A stretch of DNA of 64,000 bases from contig SRSI01000020.1 in NCBI GenBank assembly GCA_005656395.1, positions 310,001-374,000 of the forward strand, given 5' to 3'. Positions within the stretch are counted from its first letter, which is position 1; each line of letters opens with the position of its first letter. The DNA comes from Strongyloides papillosus. Taxonomy: Eukaryota > Nematoda > Chromadorea > Rhabditida > Strongyloididae. Shown in pieces: positions 36,456 through 46,916 of this stretch. The position numbers were made by a program, and so were the translations under genes. A model generated the notes under the pieces. That model saw only the letters and a program-made list of their open reading frames with translations, searched no databases and was not told the DNA's origin.

Positions 36456-38944
36456 TTAAATCATAGCGATTTGATTGTCAGATATCATGATAATATTCTC
36501 AGATTGTGCTCTATCATAAGCAGCAGCAAGTTCTCCACTGGTGAATTGTAAAATACCGGCAAACTCATTTATCTTCGCTGTAACATCAGGTTTTGAATAT
36601 AATCCACTAGGTGCTTCAACAACATCGATTGCCTGACGGAGGTATCTTTTGAATGCTTTGTATCTATCAACAGATATTGACGGAGTTTCAGTCCGTGTTC
36701 TTTTAACTGTCGGTCTAAGAACTTCATCGCCAGCTTCTTCCTCAGCAGCAGCTTCAACTTCAGGATTACCATCTGCACGACGCTTACGTTGACGTGTTGA
36801 AGATTGTGGTGGATTTATTACTTCAGGATCATCATCGTCCATATCCTCATCTGAATCACCTTCGACTTCAGCACTAACAGGTTTCTTCTTCTTTCCTTTA
36901 CTTAAACGTTCTTTTGTTTTTTCTTTAAGGCATGCAAATTTAAGTAAATCATAAGCCTCTTCGGCGTCTTCTTGGGTTACCAAAGCATGATTCCTAGCTT
37001 TGGCTATGGCTGTTGAAGCACGAATTAATGTCTCAAGTTGACGTGCTGTAATGGGCATTGTCCTTTCAGACTCATTGTTTTCAGTATCATAACTTCTTAA
37101 TTCTGTGTATGCTTCATTGATGAATGTACATGCCTCTTCAGTGAGACCAGGTCTTGATTTTTTAGCGATGTGAATATACTTCTTCATGAAATCCATAGAC
37201 AAAATCTTCTCATTTCTATTTACAGCAGCCCATTCTTGATTTTTTTCATAAACACTAGTGCTCTTCTTATTTTTCTTTTTCGATGAAATCGTAGTGAATG
37301 TTTGCAAATCGTTACCAAGTGGGAGTACTTGTCCTTCAGCTTCTCCTGGAGCGCGATACATATGAAGTTTAAGAACGTGTGATGCAATGTTTCTATCGCG
37401 TTCCATTTCATGTTCATCTAAGAGGACAAAAATGAAGTCAAATCTTGAAAGTAATGAATCTTGCATGCCAATGTTAACCATAGGACTTTTGTAAGGATTA
37501 TATCTTCCGTAAATCGGATTTGCTGCGGCAAGGACTGAGCACCTGGCATTTAACTTAGCATGTATACCGGCTTTCGAAATGGTAACTTTTCCTTGTTCCA
37601 TAACTTCGTGAATTGCTGTTTTGTCCATGTCAGCCATCTTGTCAAATTCATCAATACATACGATACCTCTATCTGCTAGCACCATTGCACCGGCTTCAAG
37701 TCTTCTTTCTCCAGTATCTGAGTCAGTAACAACAGCTGCCGTCAGACCTACTCCAGAACTACCTCTTCCTGTTGTCGCGATAGCACGTGGAGCAGTATGA
37801 AGAATATAACGTAAAACTTGAGATTTAGCTACAGAAGGATCTCCTATGAGTAGAACATTAATATCACCACGCAATCTGGATCCATTTTGAAGAATCTTCT
37901 CATTTCCACCTAGCAAAAGACATAAAACAGCCTTCTTAACTTCTTCGTGTCCATATATAGATGGCGCCAAACTTCTAGCCAATAATTCAAATACATCAGA
38001 TCTCTTAGCTATCCTTTTAATATCTTCCAGATCCTTTTGTGAAAGTTCAATATCGTCAATTTCTTTGCTCAAAAGCTGAATATTATTTGCAATAACAACT
38101 CCTCGGAAGTTTCCAGTAGAAACGCCGTTATTTTTGTTTGGTAAACACCGATATAAACCTATGACACGAATTCTATCGCCGGGTTTACATCTATCTGCAA
38201 GGTCATCATCAGCAATAATATCTACATTCCTTGGTAATTGTCCGGTTGGAGCGCATTCAGGGAGTTCTTGGATTGTAAAGGTTTGACTATCTTTGTATGT
38301 AGATAATCCAAATTCAGTTTCCAAAGGATTTTTGTTCTCATCTTCCGTTGGATAGGCATTAGAAGTTATTAGTGCTTCGTAAGATGTTAAATCAGAATAC
38401 TTCTTCTCGAGTGTCTTACCAGTAGCAGGACAATAATGGACGCTTTTAACAACCTTAGGTCTCACTTGAGATGCCCGAATAACAATACCTTCACAACAAA
38501 CAAGAGATCCAAGGAAATATGACTTCAATGAACGTGGGTTTACATGTCTTGTTCCAAAAGCTCCTTCAAAACCAATATGTAAATCTGTCTCTCGAGCATA
38601 GTTTGGTTGATGACGCATAACAACCTCCTTCAAAGCTTGTTCAAAGGGAATAATCTCATCAATAAATTTGGACAGCAATTCAGAACATCTATCAGGATAT
38701 GAAGATCTCAAATCGTTTATATTTACAATTAATCTAACTTCATTTTCAGTAATCATACGACTAATTTTCTCATAGTAAATCCCTTTCTCGTTCTAAAAAA
38801 CATAAATTTTAATGTTAGAAATAAGAAAATTGTTAAAAAACATACGCCATCATCAAGGAAATTGATGTACTCTTGTTTTATTTCACGCTTTCTTTGCTCT
38901 ACGTTAACATCCACAGTGAATTTGTTATTGATATCCTTATTCAT
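36456..38944 (-). CDS. mcm-3: DNA replication licensing factor MCM3
   Basis: Subunit of the MCM2-7 replicative helicase. Exons 38944-38846 and 38792-36456 with a 53-bp phase-0 intron give 811 aa, close to human MCM3 (808). The small first exon supplies the conserved N-terminus ending FLDDG, continuing NEKGIYYEKISRMITENEVR then LIVNINDLR. MCM3-specific features include VCCEGIVIRASQVRPKVVKS and HYCPATGKTLE instead of a four-Cys zinc finger. The AAA+ core has Walker A GDPSVAKSQ (about 346-354), Walker B VCIDEFDKM (about 410-418), and arginine-finger region LSRFDFIFVLLDEHEMERDR. An acidic/basic linker (EGDSDEDMDDDDPE; KRRADG) with a likely NLS precedes the C-terminal winged helix. It is divergently transcribed from rps-8 with an E2F-type site between them, fitting S-phase expression. 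Confidence 0.97.
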
Positions 38945-39470
38945 TGTGCCTTTCTCTGTATAATTGAGGAATTAATCGTCAATTTAAATAATCTAAAATG
39001 AAAAAAACATAAGATTTGTACTAAAAATAAAGATGAAAATAACGACAAACGGTGAAACAATGAATAAAACAATCAAACAAAGACATTGTTATAGTAAGAA
39101 GTCGCGCCAAAAGTACGCAATAGCCCACAAGTAGTATCCTAAAGCGATGACCTGTCAACAATGTACATCCCAAGCTTTACTGTATATATGGGTACCTTTT
39201 TCCAAACGATATAATTTTTCGAAAATTGCTGCTGAAAACGGTTTTATTTGGGGATGTAGAAAAATAAATAGCAAAATTGTTATGCTTTTTTAATTTTTCT
39301 TTGTTTACCAAGTTTTTTTATATAAATTTCGTATAATTAAAAAATACGGTTTTCTGGTATTTAATTAACGATGTTATATTGAAAATTTTTTAATGCTATT
39401 TTATCGTAATCTTAATATTTTGCTTTAATATTATTTCTTATAATTCTTATAATTTCCAGAAAGGCTCAGT
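38945..39470. promoter_or_regulatory. Divergent promoter region of mcm-3 and rps-8
   Basis: 526 bp between the start codons of mcm-3 (minus) and rps-8 (plus). The section 39090-39200 is distinctly less A+T-rich than its surroundings and contains the E2F-type word listed separately. The rps-8 side has an AATTTCCAG acceptor (AG 39458-39459) twelve bases before its ATG, the likely spliced-leader site. Both products are housekeeping or proliferation proteins, so a shared promoter is reasonable inference. Confidence 0.6.
39104..39112 (-). promoter_or_regulatory. E2F/DP-type binding site upstream of mcm-3
   Basis: GCGCCAAAA on the plus strand, read TTTTGGCGC on the mcm-3 strand: an exact match to the E2F consensus TTTSSCGC, 160 bp upstream of the mcm-3 start. 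It is flanked by a further CG (TCGCGCC), unusual in this sequence where CpG is sparse. MCM genes are classical E2F targets across animals. Binding is inferred, not shown. Confidence 0.55.
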
Positions 39471-40191
39471 ATGGGTATTGCTCGTGACAGTTGGCATAAA
39501 AGACGCGCTACCGGAGGTAAGCGTAAACCAATCCACAAAAAAAGAAAATTTGAACTTGGACGTCCAAACTCCAACACTAAGGTATGGAAACTAATTTGTT
39601 TCTTAATTGTGTTTTTGTAGATTGGTGGAAAACGTGTTCATCTCGTTAGATGTCGCGGTGGAGCTATTAAGCATCGTGCTTTAAGACTTGACGGTGGAAG
39701 TTTTGCTTGGGCATCAGAAGGTTAGTTAGATTTCCTATCTTCTTTAACAAAGTCTTTTTGAAAAAATTCTAGGATGCACACGCAAAACCCGTATTGTCGA
39801 CACTGTATACAATGCTTCAAACAATGAATTAGTCCGTACAAAATCATTAGTAAAGGGAGCCATTATTACAATCGATGCCGTTCCATTCAGACAATGGTAT
39901 GAATCACATTACGCAACTCCACTTGGACGTAAGAAGGGAGCTCCAATCTCTGCTGAAGACCAAGCTAAATTTGACAAATCAACTGCATCAGAAGCTACAC
40001 AAAAGAAGTATTCTGACAGACAAAAAAGAGCCGCTATAGATCCTAATGTTTTGGAACAATTTTCTTCTGGACGTCTCCTTGCTCGTATTGCCTCTAGACC
40101 AGGACAATCAGGACGTGCTGACGGATATATCTTAGAAGGAAAAGAACTTGAATTCTACCTTCGTAAGATTCGTACCAAGAAGGCTAAGTAA
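39471..40191 (+). CDS. rps-8: Small ribosomal subunit protein eS8
   Basis: Component of the 40S subunit. Exons 39471-39581, 39621-39720 and 39773-40191 with introns of 39 and 52 bp give 209 aa, the usual length for eS8. The N-terminus [19 protein letters not shown] and [17 protein letters not shown] are essentially invariant in eukaryotes; [32 protein letters not shown] and the C-terminal [19 protein letters not shown] also match. A poly(A) signal at 40247-40252 and a second acceptor 100 bp later suggest it is the first gene of an operon with the PheRS alpha gene. Confidence 0.97.
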
Positions 40192-40246
40192 ATATACAAT
40201 TTTGTTACGACTCCTTTGTTTCCTGTTACTCAAATTTTTAAAAAAA

Positions 40247-40252
40247 AATAAA
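40247..40252 (+). terminator. AATAAA poly(A) signal of rps-8
   Basis: AATAAA 56 bp after the rps-8 stop, followed by U-rich sequence and, about 100 bp on, an AG at 40353-40354 just before the next start codon. This spacing is typical of nematode operon intercistronic regions, where 3'-end formation upstream is coupled to SL trans-splicing downstream. Confidence 0.5.
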
Positions 40253-40355
40253 TTTGTTGTTTATTTTTCATTTACTTTTTTTAAATGGTATTTTCCATTT
40301 GCAATTTACCTTCATTATTTGGAAGATTTGTATTGTTTTTATATTATATCAAAGA

Positions 40356-42241
40356 ATGGGTTTTGATTTTGACAAATGGAATGACTATTTTTCTAAATAT
40401 AGTTATGTTGGAAAATACACATTTACCGAAAAAGATAGTGAATTGTATTCTCAAATCACAAGTTCCGTAAAAAAAGAGATCAGTAAATTTATATATTTGA
40501 ATCGGTGGTACAATCATGTCTCATCTTTTGAAAATTCTTCAAAGGACGTTGATTCGCCGAAATCCATTGAAAGTTAGTTTTATTTTTTTCTTCGTTTACG
40601 TTTTTACATGTGTTTTGGGGTAGTGTTTTGTATATTATTTAAATATTTTTTTAGATTTAAATATGTCTAATGGAAATGAAGACCTCCCACAATTACTTTT
40701 GAATCATTTATCTATTAATAATTCATTTGATTCTCTATTATTTGCTTCCTCTAAAGGGTTAGATCATCAAAAAGTTATTGGTGCAGTGAAATCACTACTT
40801 TCTAATGATGAGGTGAGTTGGAATTTTTGATTAATTTCGAATATTTATTAAGGTTATCTCAACGAAAGATGAAACCGTAACACAATATGAGTTAACTGAA
40901 GAGGGGAAAGCAATTGTTGCTGAGGGATCACATGAATATAGAGTATGGCAAGCTATCGGAGAATCAGGTATATCTCAATCCGAGATCATGAAATTTCCTT
41001 TTGGAAAACTTGGACAAGCTAAAGCCATGCAAAATAAATGGATTGCAATTGATAAAAGTGGAGGAGAAGTGAAGTTGGTACGAAAAGTAACTAATATAAC
41101 AGAAGATACTGTTAAAGTACAATTAGAAACATGTATTAATGATCCTTCTAAATTATCAGAAAATGTAATAAAAGAGCTTAAAAAAAGGAAACTTTTGGTT
41201 GAAGTTACTACAAAGAAAGTTATCGTTTCTAAAGGACCATCCTTTACAACTCAGCTCGTAAAATACGAGGCAGATTTGACACCTGAATTAATACAATCTG
41301 GGGAATGGGCAACAAAACAATTTAAAAAATATAATTTTGACGCACTTGGAGTTCTACCAAAAATGGGACATCTCCACCCTTTATTAAAGGTTAGATCAGA
41401 ACTTAGGAGCATATTCTTGCAAATGGGTTTTGAAGAAATGGACACATCAAGATGGGTGGAAAGTTCATTCTGGAATTTCGATGCTTTATTTCAACCACAG
41501 CAACATCCTGCTCGTGATCAACACGATACATTCTTTGTTGGATTACCAGAAAGATCTACTAAGTTTCCTTTAGAGTACTTAGAAAAAGTAAAAAAAGTTC
41601 ATGCAGAAGGAGGTTATGGTTCTTTCGGTTATAAATATGATTGGAAGTTGGATGAAGCTGAGAAAAATATAATGAGAACTCATACAACTGCTGTCAGTGC
41701 TAGGAATTTGTACAAATTAGCCCAGAATGGATTCAAACCTGCTAAATTTTTCAGTATTGACAGAGTTTTCAGGAACGAAACATTAGACGCAACACATTTA
41801 GCTGAATTTTATCAAGTTGAAGGTGTTGTTGCAGAAGAAGATCTGTCTTTAGCAAGTTTAATGGGCGTAATAAGCACATTTTTCAAAAATATTGGAATGG
41901 AAAACTTGAAATTCAAACCTGCCTATAATCCCTATACAGAACCTTCAATGGAAATATTTGCATATCATGGTGGTTTGAAGAAGTGGGTAGAAATAGGTAA
42001 TTCTGGTATGTTTAGACCTGAAATGCTTCGACCAATGGGATTACCAGAAAATGTTAATGTTGCTGGTTTTGGATTATCTTTGGAAAGACCAACTATGATT
42101 AAATATGGTTTATCCAATATTAGAGATCTTTTCGGTCCAAAGGTTGATTTACAGATGATTTACAAAAACCCTATTTGTCGTTTTGATAAAGAATACAATT
42201 TTGAAATGGCTGGAGAAAAAGATGTTGAGAGTGTTGCTTAA
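40356..42241 (+). CDS. fars-1: Phenylalanine-tRNA ligase alpha subunit with GST-C-like N-terminal exon
   Basis: Cytosolic PheRS alpha, charging tRNA-Phe as an (alpha-beta)2 enzyme. Exons 40356-40572, 40655-40812 and 40853-42241 give 587 aa. From the inner methionine at 40663 the protein is 512 aa, matching human FARSA (508) over its whole length: winged-helix N-domain ([23 protein letters not shown]), [80 protein letters not shown] and C-terminal [15 protein letters not shown]. The extra first exon (72 codons) is in frame with the rest through a phase-1 GT..AG intron with no stop. It encodes a segment like the eEF1B/CysRS GST-C domain ([20 protein letters not shown], then [12 protein letters not shown]). 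AG sites precede both candidate starts (40353-40354 and 40653-40654), so two protein forms are possible. The enzyme call is certain; the fused extension is inference. Confidence 0.93.
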
Positions 42242-42419
42242 TTATTAATTTAGTCACTATAAAATATTCATATAAATAAAATATTTATCCCCATATTTTT
42301 TCGACACTTTTTTTGATGAAATTATTAGTAAAGTTTTAATAATTTATTTATTTTGAATAAATGTCACTTATTTTAGATCAGAATTTCTTCTAGCCAAAAA
42401 CTATGGTGTTTTTGGGATT

Positions 42420-42644
42420 ATGGATCCAAATGGTGCTAGTGTTACATTAGTGGATCATGGTGCTCCTGATGATGACGGTGATTTAAACTTTAATTTTAAC
42501 ATGTTTGATGACTCTCCAAATGAGAAAGAACGAGAATCCAGGGATGGAAGACTTTTGGGCATCGCTATGGAGGAAAGTAACGATAATATTGCCGATGTTG
42601 ATGAATTTCGTGATCTAATGGATTTTGGAAATTTTTTCAACTAG
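42420..42644 (+). pseudogene. C-terminal remnant of the orphan coiled-coil gene
   Basis: An open frame of 74 codons differing at six residues from the last 74 codons of the full gene ending at 46916, with the same stop and 3' flank. The upstream exons encoding the coiled coil are absent, because unit A was deleted between two AAAACGATGAT-type repeats; the junction reads AAAAACTATGGTG near 42396-42408. The remnant still begins with an ATG that is internal in the parent, so a short acidic peptide could be made, but no promoter or acceptor of its own is evident. Treated as a truncated pseudogene. Confidence 0.8.
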
Positions 42645-43802
42645 TTAAAATTGAAATGTAATTTTTCAAATTGTATATATATGTTAGTGAAATTGTACTT
42701 ATTAAAAGTTTATTAATATATAATAAATAAATATTTTGTGAAGTTCATTTTTCTCTAGTATTTTCTAATTTCCATCAATCAAAATATCGTTAAAATGTTT
42801 ATCACCGTTTTTTCTATGTTAATTCAAATAGGGAAAAGTTATTTACCTTTTCCGTGTCAACAGAAATGCACTTTTTCAACAAAGAAACACTTTAATGCTG
42901 AAATGAGTTAATTAGCTTTAATAAAATATAATTTTATATCTTTGTCATTTTAGATGCTTTGTTGTTGTACTATGCTTAAACAGTGTGTTAATCTTATTAA
43001 TGATAGCGCTTGGAGTAATTATATCATACTTTATCAAAATATATCTAATATTAAGTAATATCATGGACATATTTTAATTTGGGTAAATTTCTTGGTAACG
43101 ACTTGGGTCTAGATTATTATTATTAATTTTTGATTGATTTTAGGGTTTTATTTACTTTTGTACTATTATTGTATTGTGGCCTGTAAAATTAGTGATATTT
43201 CACATAGAGTAGGTTATTCTTAATTTTTAAAATATCATTAAAATTTTTATATTTGAAGTTTTGGAATTGTAATTAATCTTTGATTGTAATTGAAGTTAGA
43301 TAATGTTTAATATGTTATTGTATTGTATAACAGTTATCCATATCACAAAAATTGCTGTATTAATTGCATGTTGACGTGTCTAAATTTATATCTTAGCTTT
43401 TCACCTTAAGCTAGATATGAATATTATCATTAGCACGATTCAGGAAGATTTTAAATATTTATATTGTGTGGAACAAATTCAATCTTTTTATTTCTGCCAT
43501 ATAATCTCAAATCATTAGAAAACGTTCAAAGTCATAAACATCTACTCTTATTAATTTTTCTAGTGTATTTTTATTTAAAAATGCCTTGTAGATATTTAAT
43601 AATTAAAAATTATATAAATTTTTTTAATAGAGATATTATTTAAAGTAATTTATTAACTTTTATTTAAACTATTATTTTGAGAATTAAAGACTATAAATGT
43701 CGTTTAAAATTGTGAGAACAGTATACTGAATTAAGTAAAAAAATTATGTTCATGGTAAAAAATATAGGTACAAATTGTACATAAGTGTTATAAAGATGAA
43801 CT
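42645..43802. other. Duplicated non-coding region, unit A
   Basis: Non-coding in all frames. 42598-43366 is identical, without indels, to 46870-47638 as far as could be read, whereas the rest of the two units differs visibly. The distal part is 3' flank of PMP3-like gene 1. Confidence 0.7.
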
Positions 43803-44030
43803 TTATTCTTTTCCTAAGGAAACCCATAAAGCATGGATAACACCAGGAATAAAACCAAAGATTGTAAGAACAACATTTATAATAGCAGTACATCCGCACC
43901 CATCAGACATTAAGACAGCCACTGGCTGAAATAATTATTAATATATTTAATAACATAAACATTTTTAACTTACTGGAAGAGAACATGAAACAAGAACGTA
44001 GACAAGAACCATACAACATGTTTTAGGCAT
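43803..44030 (-). CDS. PMP3/UPF0057 small membrane protein, copy 1
   Basis: A 59-aa protein from exons 44030-43974 and 43925-43803 (48-bp intron, phase 0). It is two hydrophobic helices around the family signature LPPVAVLMSDGCG, then IFGFIPGVIHALWV. Members (yeast Pmp3, plant RCI2) are tiny two-TM plasma-membrane proteins affecting membrane potential and ion tolerance; the role in worms is not established. The start ATG is followed by PKTCCMVLVYVLV. It lies in unit A of the segmental duplication and is about 80% identical to copy 2, so both copies have been kept intact through divergence. Confidence 0.88.
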
Positions 44031-44071
44031 TTTGATAGATTTTAATATAACGTATACTGAAATTTAGTATT

Positions 44072-44280
44072 AATTTTGAAATGGATGGAGAAAAAGATGT
44101 TGAAAGTGTTGTTTAAATTATTAATTTAGTCACTGTAAAACACTCATATAAATAGAATATTTATCCCCATATTTTTTTTTCGCACTTTTATTGAAGTAAT
44201 TGTTAGTAAAATTTTAATAATTTATTTAATTTGAATAAATGTCACTCTTTTTAGATCAGAATGCCTCCTGGCCAAAACGA
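44072..44280 (+). pseudogene. Duplicated fars-1 tail (last ~15 codons and 3' UTR)
   Basis: Matches 42197-42395: the end of the PheRS alpha frame (…GEKDVESV…), its stop region and 3' flank including the AATAAAT-like and ATGTCACT segments. The remaining gene is absent, so it is non-functional as coding sequence. It shows that the duplicated block began inside fars-1. Confidence 0.85.
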
Positions 44281-44284
44281 TGAT

Positions 44285-45037
44285 TTTGGATACATATAAA
44301 TAATCAAAATTCATCTTTTATTTTACTATGTTTTTCTTCCACAAGAATAATTTATTATCAACATTCTGTACGATCGCGTTGAAACTATGATTATTTACAG
44401 TTTTAGTAGTAAAAGTTGTTTTGATTTTATATTTTTTCACCTTTAGTATACTAGTTAAGAAATTTCTTAATTTAGTTATTCATACTTGATGTTACAGTCA
44501 CTTTGTCTAACTATAAAAACAATATGTTATTTTTTGGCTACTAATATTCTATTATCATCAATTTTTTTGTTTAGTCATTACTTTTTTTATTTATATTGTT
44601 TGCAATAATTATTTTAATCTGTTTTGTAGATTCTAACATAACTTCATCAATCAGAGTTTTTGCGACATCAATTAAACTTTTACTTTAAAATATTCCTTTT
44701 CTCCCATTATTTAGTGGTAGTCAAAAGTCTTTTGATTAATTGGAAATGAATATGTTAATTTTTTGGTGGGGAAAAAAACCCTGAGGTATCATTCACAAAT
44801 TTCATTTACGTGATTGTGTGGGAACAGTGATATATATAGCGAGAAATCGTAGCATTATTCATAATTTAACTCTTACATATCCATATACAATATAATTATG
44901 TAAGATTTTTTCATTTTTTTTTGCTGTGGTACACCATATTAACGTTTTTAAATAAATTTTTTAAATATATCTTATTATATTTATATTTAGACGTTTCACT
45001 TGGAAATTCCTCACGATATATAGAAATTTATCAAGAT
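44285..45037. other. 5' region of the orphan gene, unique to unit B
   Basis: About 0.75 kb deleted from unit A. It should contain the orphan gene's promoter or intercistronic sequence. An AG at 44989-44990 after a U-rich tract, 48 bp before the ATG, looks like a spliced-leader acceptor. No other gene was seen. Confidence 0.5.
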
Positions 45038-46916
45038 ATGAGAAGAAGTGTTAATAATCCCCCGAAAAACCAGGTGGATTACACAGAAAGTGCTCTCAAT
45101 GCTCTTTTGGTCGAGGTTGAGCTTCTTGAATCTAAAGCGGCTGATTTAAAAGATGTTTATTCCAGTAAGTTTAGTAATTTTACTTTTTAACTAAATTTTT
45201 TTCTAGGACATGAAAATGAGTCTTCTAAGTTGAAATACTTCGCTAGTGAAAAAGAATTTGAACTAAAGAAGGTTCAAACAAAAAGAAAGTATCTTGATGT
45301 AAGCATCGGATTAGGGAAGAAAGAACTTCAGTTGAAGTCTAATGAGCTCAACGAGAAGAGATACTCAACGCAGATAGTTCTGGATTTATTAGTACATATA
45401 AAGGTAACTTTTGAATTCTTATCTTATAATATTTGTTTAACTTTTGTAGTGCATTGGGGCAAATTGTGATACAAGTAAAGTAAGTGAAGAATTGTGCTTG
45501 TCATGTGATGATCTGAGGAATGTTATTGAAAGATCGGAAGAAGCCCGTGAAATCTCGAGAATCTATAACGAGAATCTAAAATTAGAAAGGAGAAGAGACA
45601 GCTTACGAAGTGAAGTTGAACAATTAAGAAGTAGGCTTAAACATGTGAAACATGAAGTTTCAAAACAAGAGCAAAATAGTATTTTTGATTGGATTGCTGA
45701 AATGTCTGCTCTAGCTATTGAAGAGAGGCGTCTTCATAATATGTTGAAGGAGCGTACCGAAGAAAATAGACTGATTGAAAGAAGTTATCCTTCTCCACCT
45801 TCCTTGAATAGCACTAATTTGACTTTTCCAAGTTCTAAATTATCATTGCCAAGAAATAACAATCCGAAAAGTGATAGAATTCCTCCTGCTGCAAGTAACA
45901 ATACGTCGATTATTTCTTCACGCAGATCATCAAAAAGTGGAAAGGAAAGCAAGGCACCAACAATCGTGTTAAATGAAAAAAGAACACCGAAAAAGCATGT
46001 AAATAATATAAGCAAGCTTTTAAATGATCCTTTTGATGTATCACAGTGTTCACTAATTTCATCACAAAGTCCTGGTTCATATCGAGCTAATAAAGCTAAT
46101 AATGCTATGGAATTTGAACAAGTAACCCCTCCTCCAAGAATACTCGTTCCGCCACCAAGAGGTGGACAGAATGGTGCTCTTCGTTGTAACTCACCAGATC
46201 GTAGAGTTTTGGAAGGAGCTAATAATGTAGCCTTGGGTTTAGATGATAATGCTTTAGATAAACTATTAAACACAACTTATGAGAGCTTGTCAAAACGTGA
46301 TACAATGTCTATAAATGGCCCGGGTCTTGGAATTACTGACTTATTTGAAGCTCATGGCGAAGGAGGTGATTTTGGACAAAATTTATCAGAAGTGGAAGAC
46401 AATGCTAGAGGAGAAGGTATTTTGCCAGATATGAACTATCCTTTCGTCAATTTAGAAAGTAATCTACTAGGCACTGGCGAGGATTTCATGATGGATTTTG
46501 ATGAGAGAAATAGTGCTGATAATTCAAAGAGAGTACTTTTCAATGAAAGAGTTAGAGTTAATGAAATAACTCCTCACAAAGTGGCAAATGAAAAAACTTC
46601 TGAGATTGAAAATGACAATATCCACTTTGATATGAATGATTTTAATGCTGGTGGATACGCTACTCCAGAAAACGATGATGTTTTTGGGATTATGGATCCA
46701 AATGGTGCTAATGTTACATTAATGGATAATGGTGCTCCTGTTGATGATGGTGATTTAAACTTTAATTTTAACATGTTTGATGACTCTCCAAATGAGAAAG
46801 AACGAGAATCCAGGGATGGAAGACTTTTGGACATCGCTATGGAGGAAAGTAACGATAATATTGCCGATATTGATGAATTTCGTGATCTAATGGATTTTGG
46901 AAATTTTTTCAACTAG
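45038..46916 (+). CDS. Orphan protein: N-terminal coiled coil, disordered acidic C-terminus
   Basis: Family not recognised. Exons 45038-45164, 45207-45403 and 45450-46916 give 596 aa. Residues about 10-220 are heptad-like and charged (ALLVEVELLESKAADLKDVY; LRSEVEQLRSRLKHVKHEV; EERRLHNMLKERTEENRLIE), with a CIGANCDTSK-type Cys pair between helices. From about 225 it is Ser/Pro/Asn-rich with basic stretches (SSRRSSKSGKESKAP), several Ser/Thr-Pro sites and a proline patch (TPPPRILVPPPRGG). The acidic C-terminus has NFNFNMFDDSPNEKERESRD and ends DEFRDLMDFGNFFN. The layout resembles cytoskeletal or chromosome-associated scaffolds, but no homology is claimed. A truncated copy lies at 42420-42644. 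Confidence 0.8.

Larger units (their letters stand above)
42197..44071. repeat. Segmental duplication, unit A (1,875 bp, internally deleted)
   Basis: Starts within the last codons of fars-1 and runs through a truncated orphan-gene tail and PMP3-like gene 1. It aligns to unit B (44072-48344) except for about 2.4 kb missing at position ~42400. Both outer junctions carry the 13-bp word AATTTTGAAATGG (42197-42209, 44072-44084, 48345-48357). Confidence 0.9.

Noticed and set aside
40356..40577. Stand-alone 73-aa eEF1B-like peptide ending in the intron
   Set aside because: The stop comes from intron read-through (GAAAGTTAG overlaps the GTTAG donor); in-frame splicing to PheRS alpha explains the exon better, though intron retention cannot be excluded.
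45785..46273. 162-codon minus-strand frame inside the orphan coiled-coil gene
   Set aside because: Antisense to a well-supported spliced gene; no independent start or motif.
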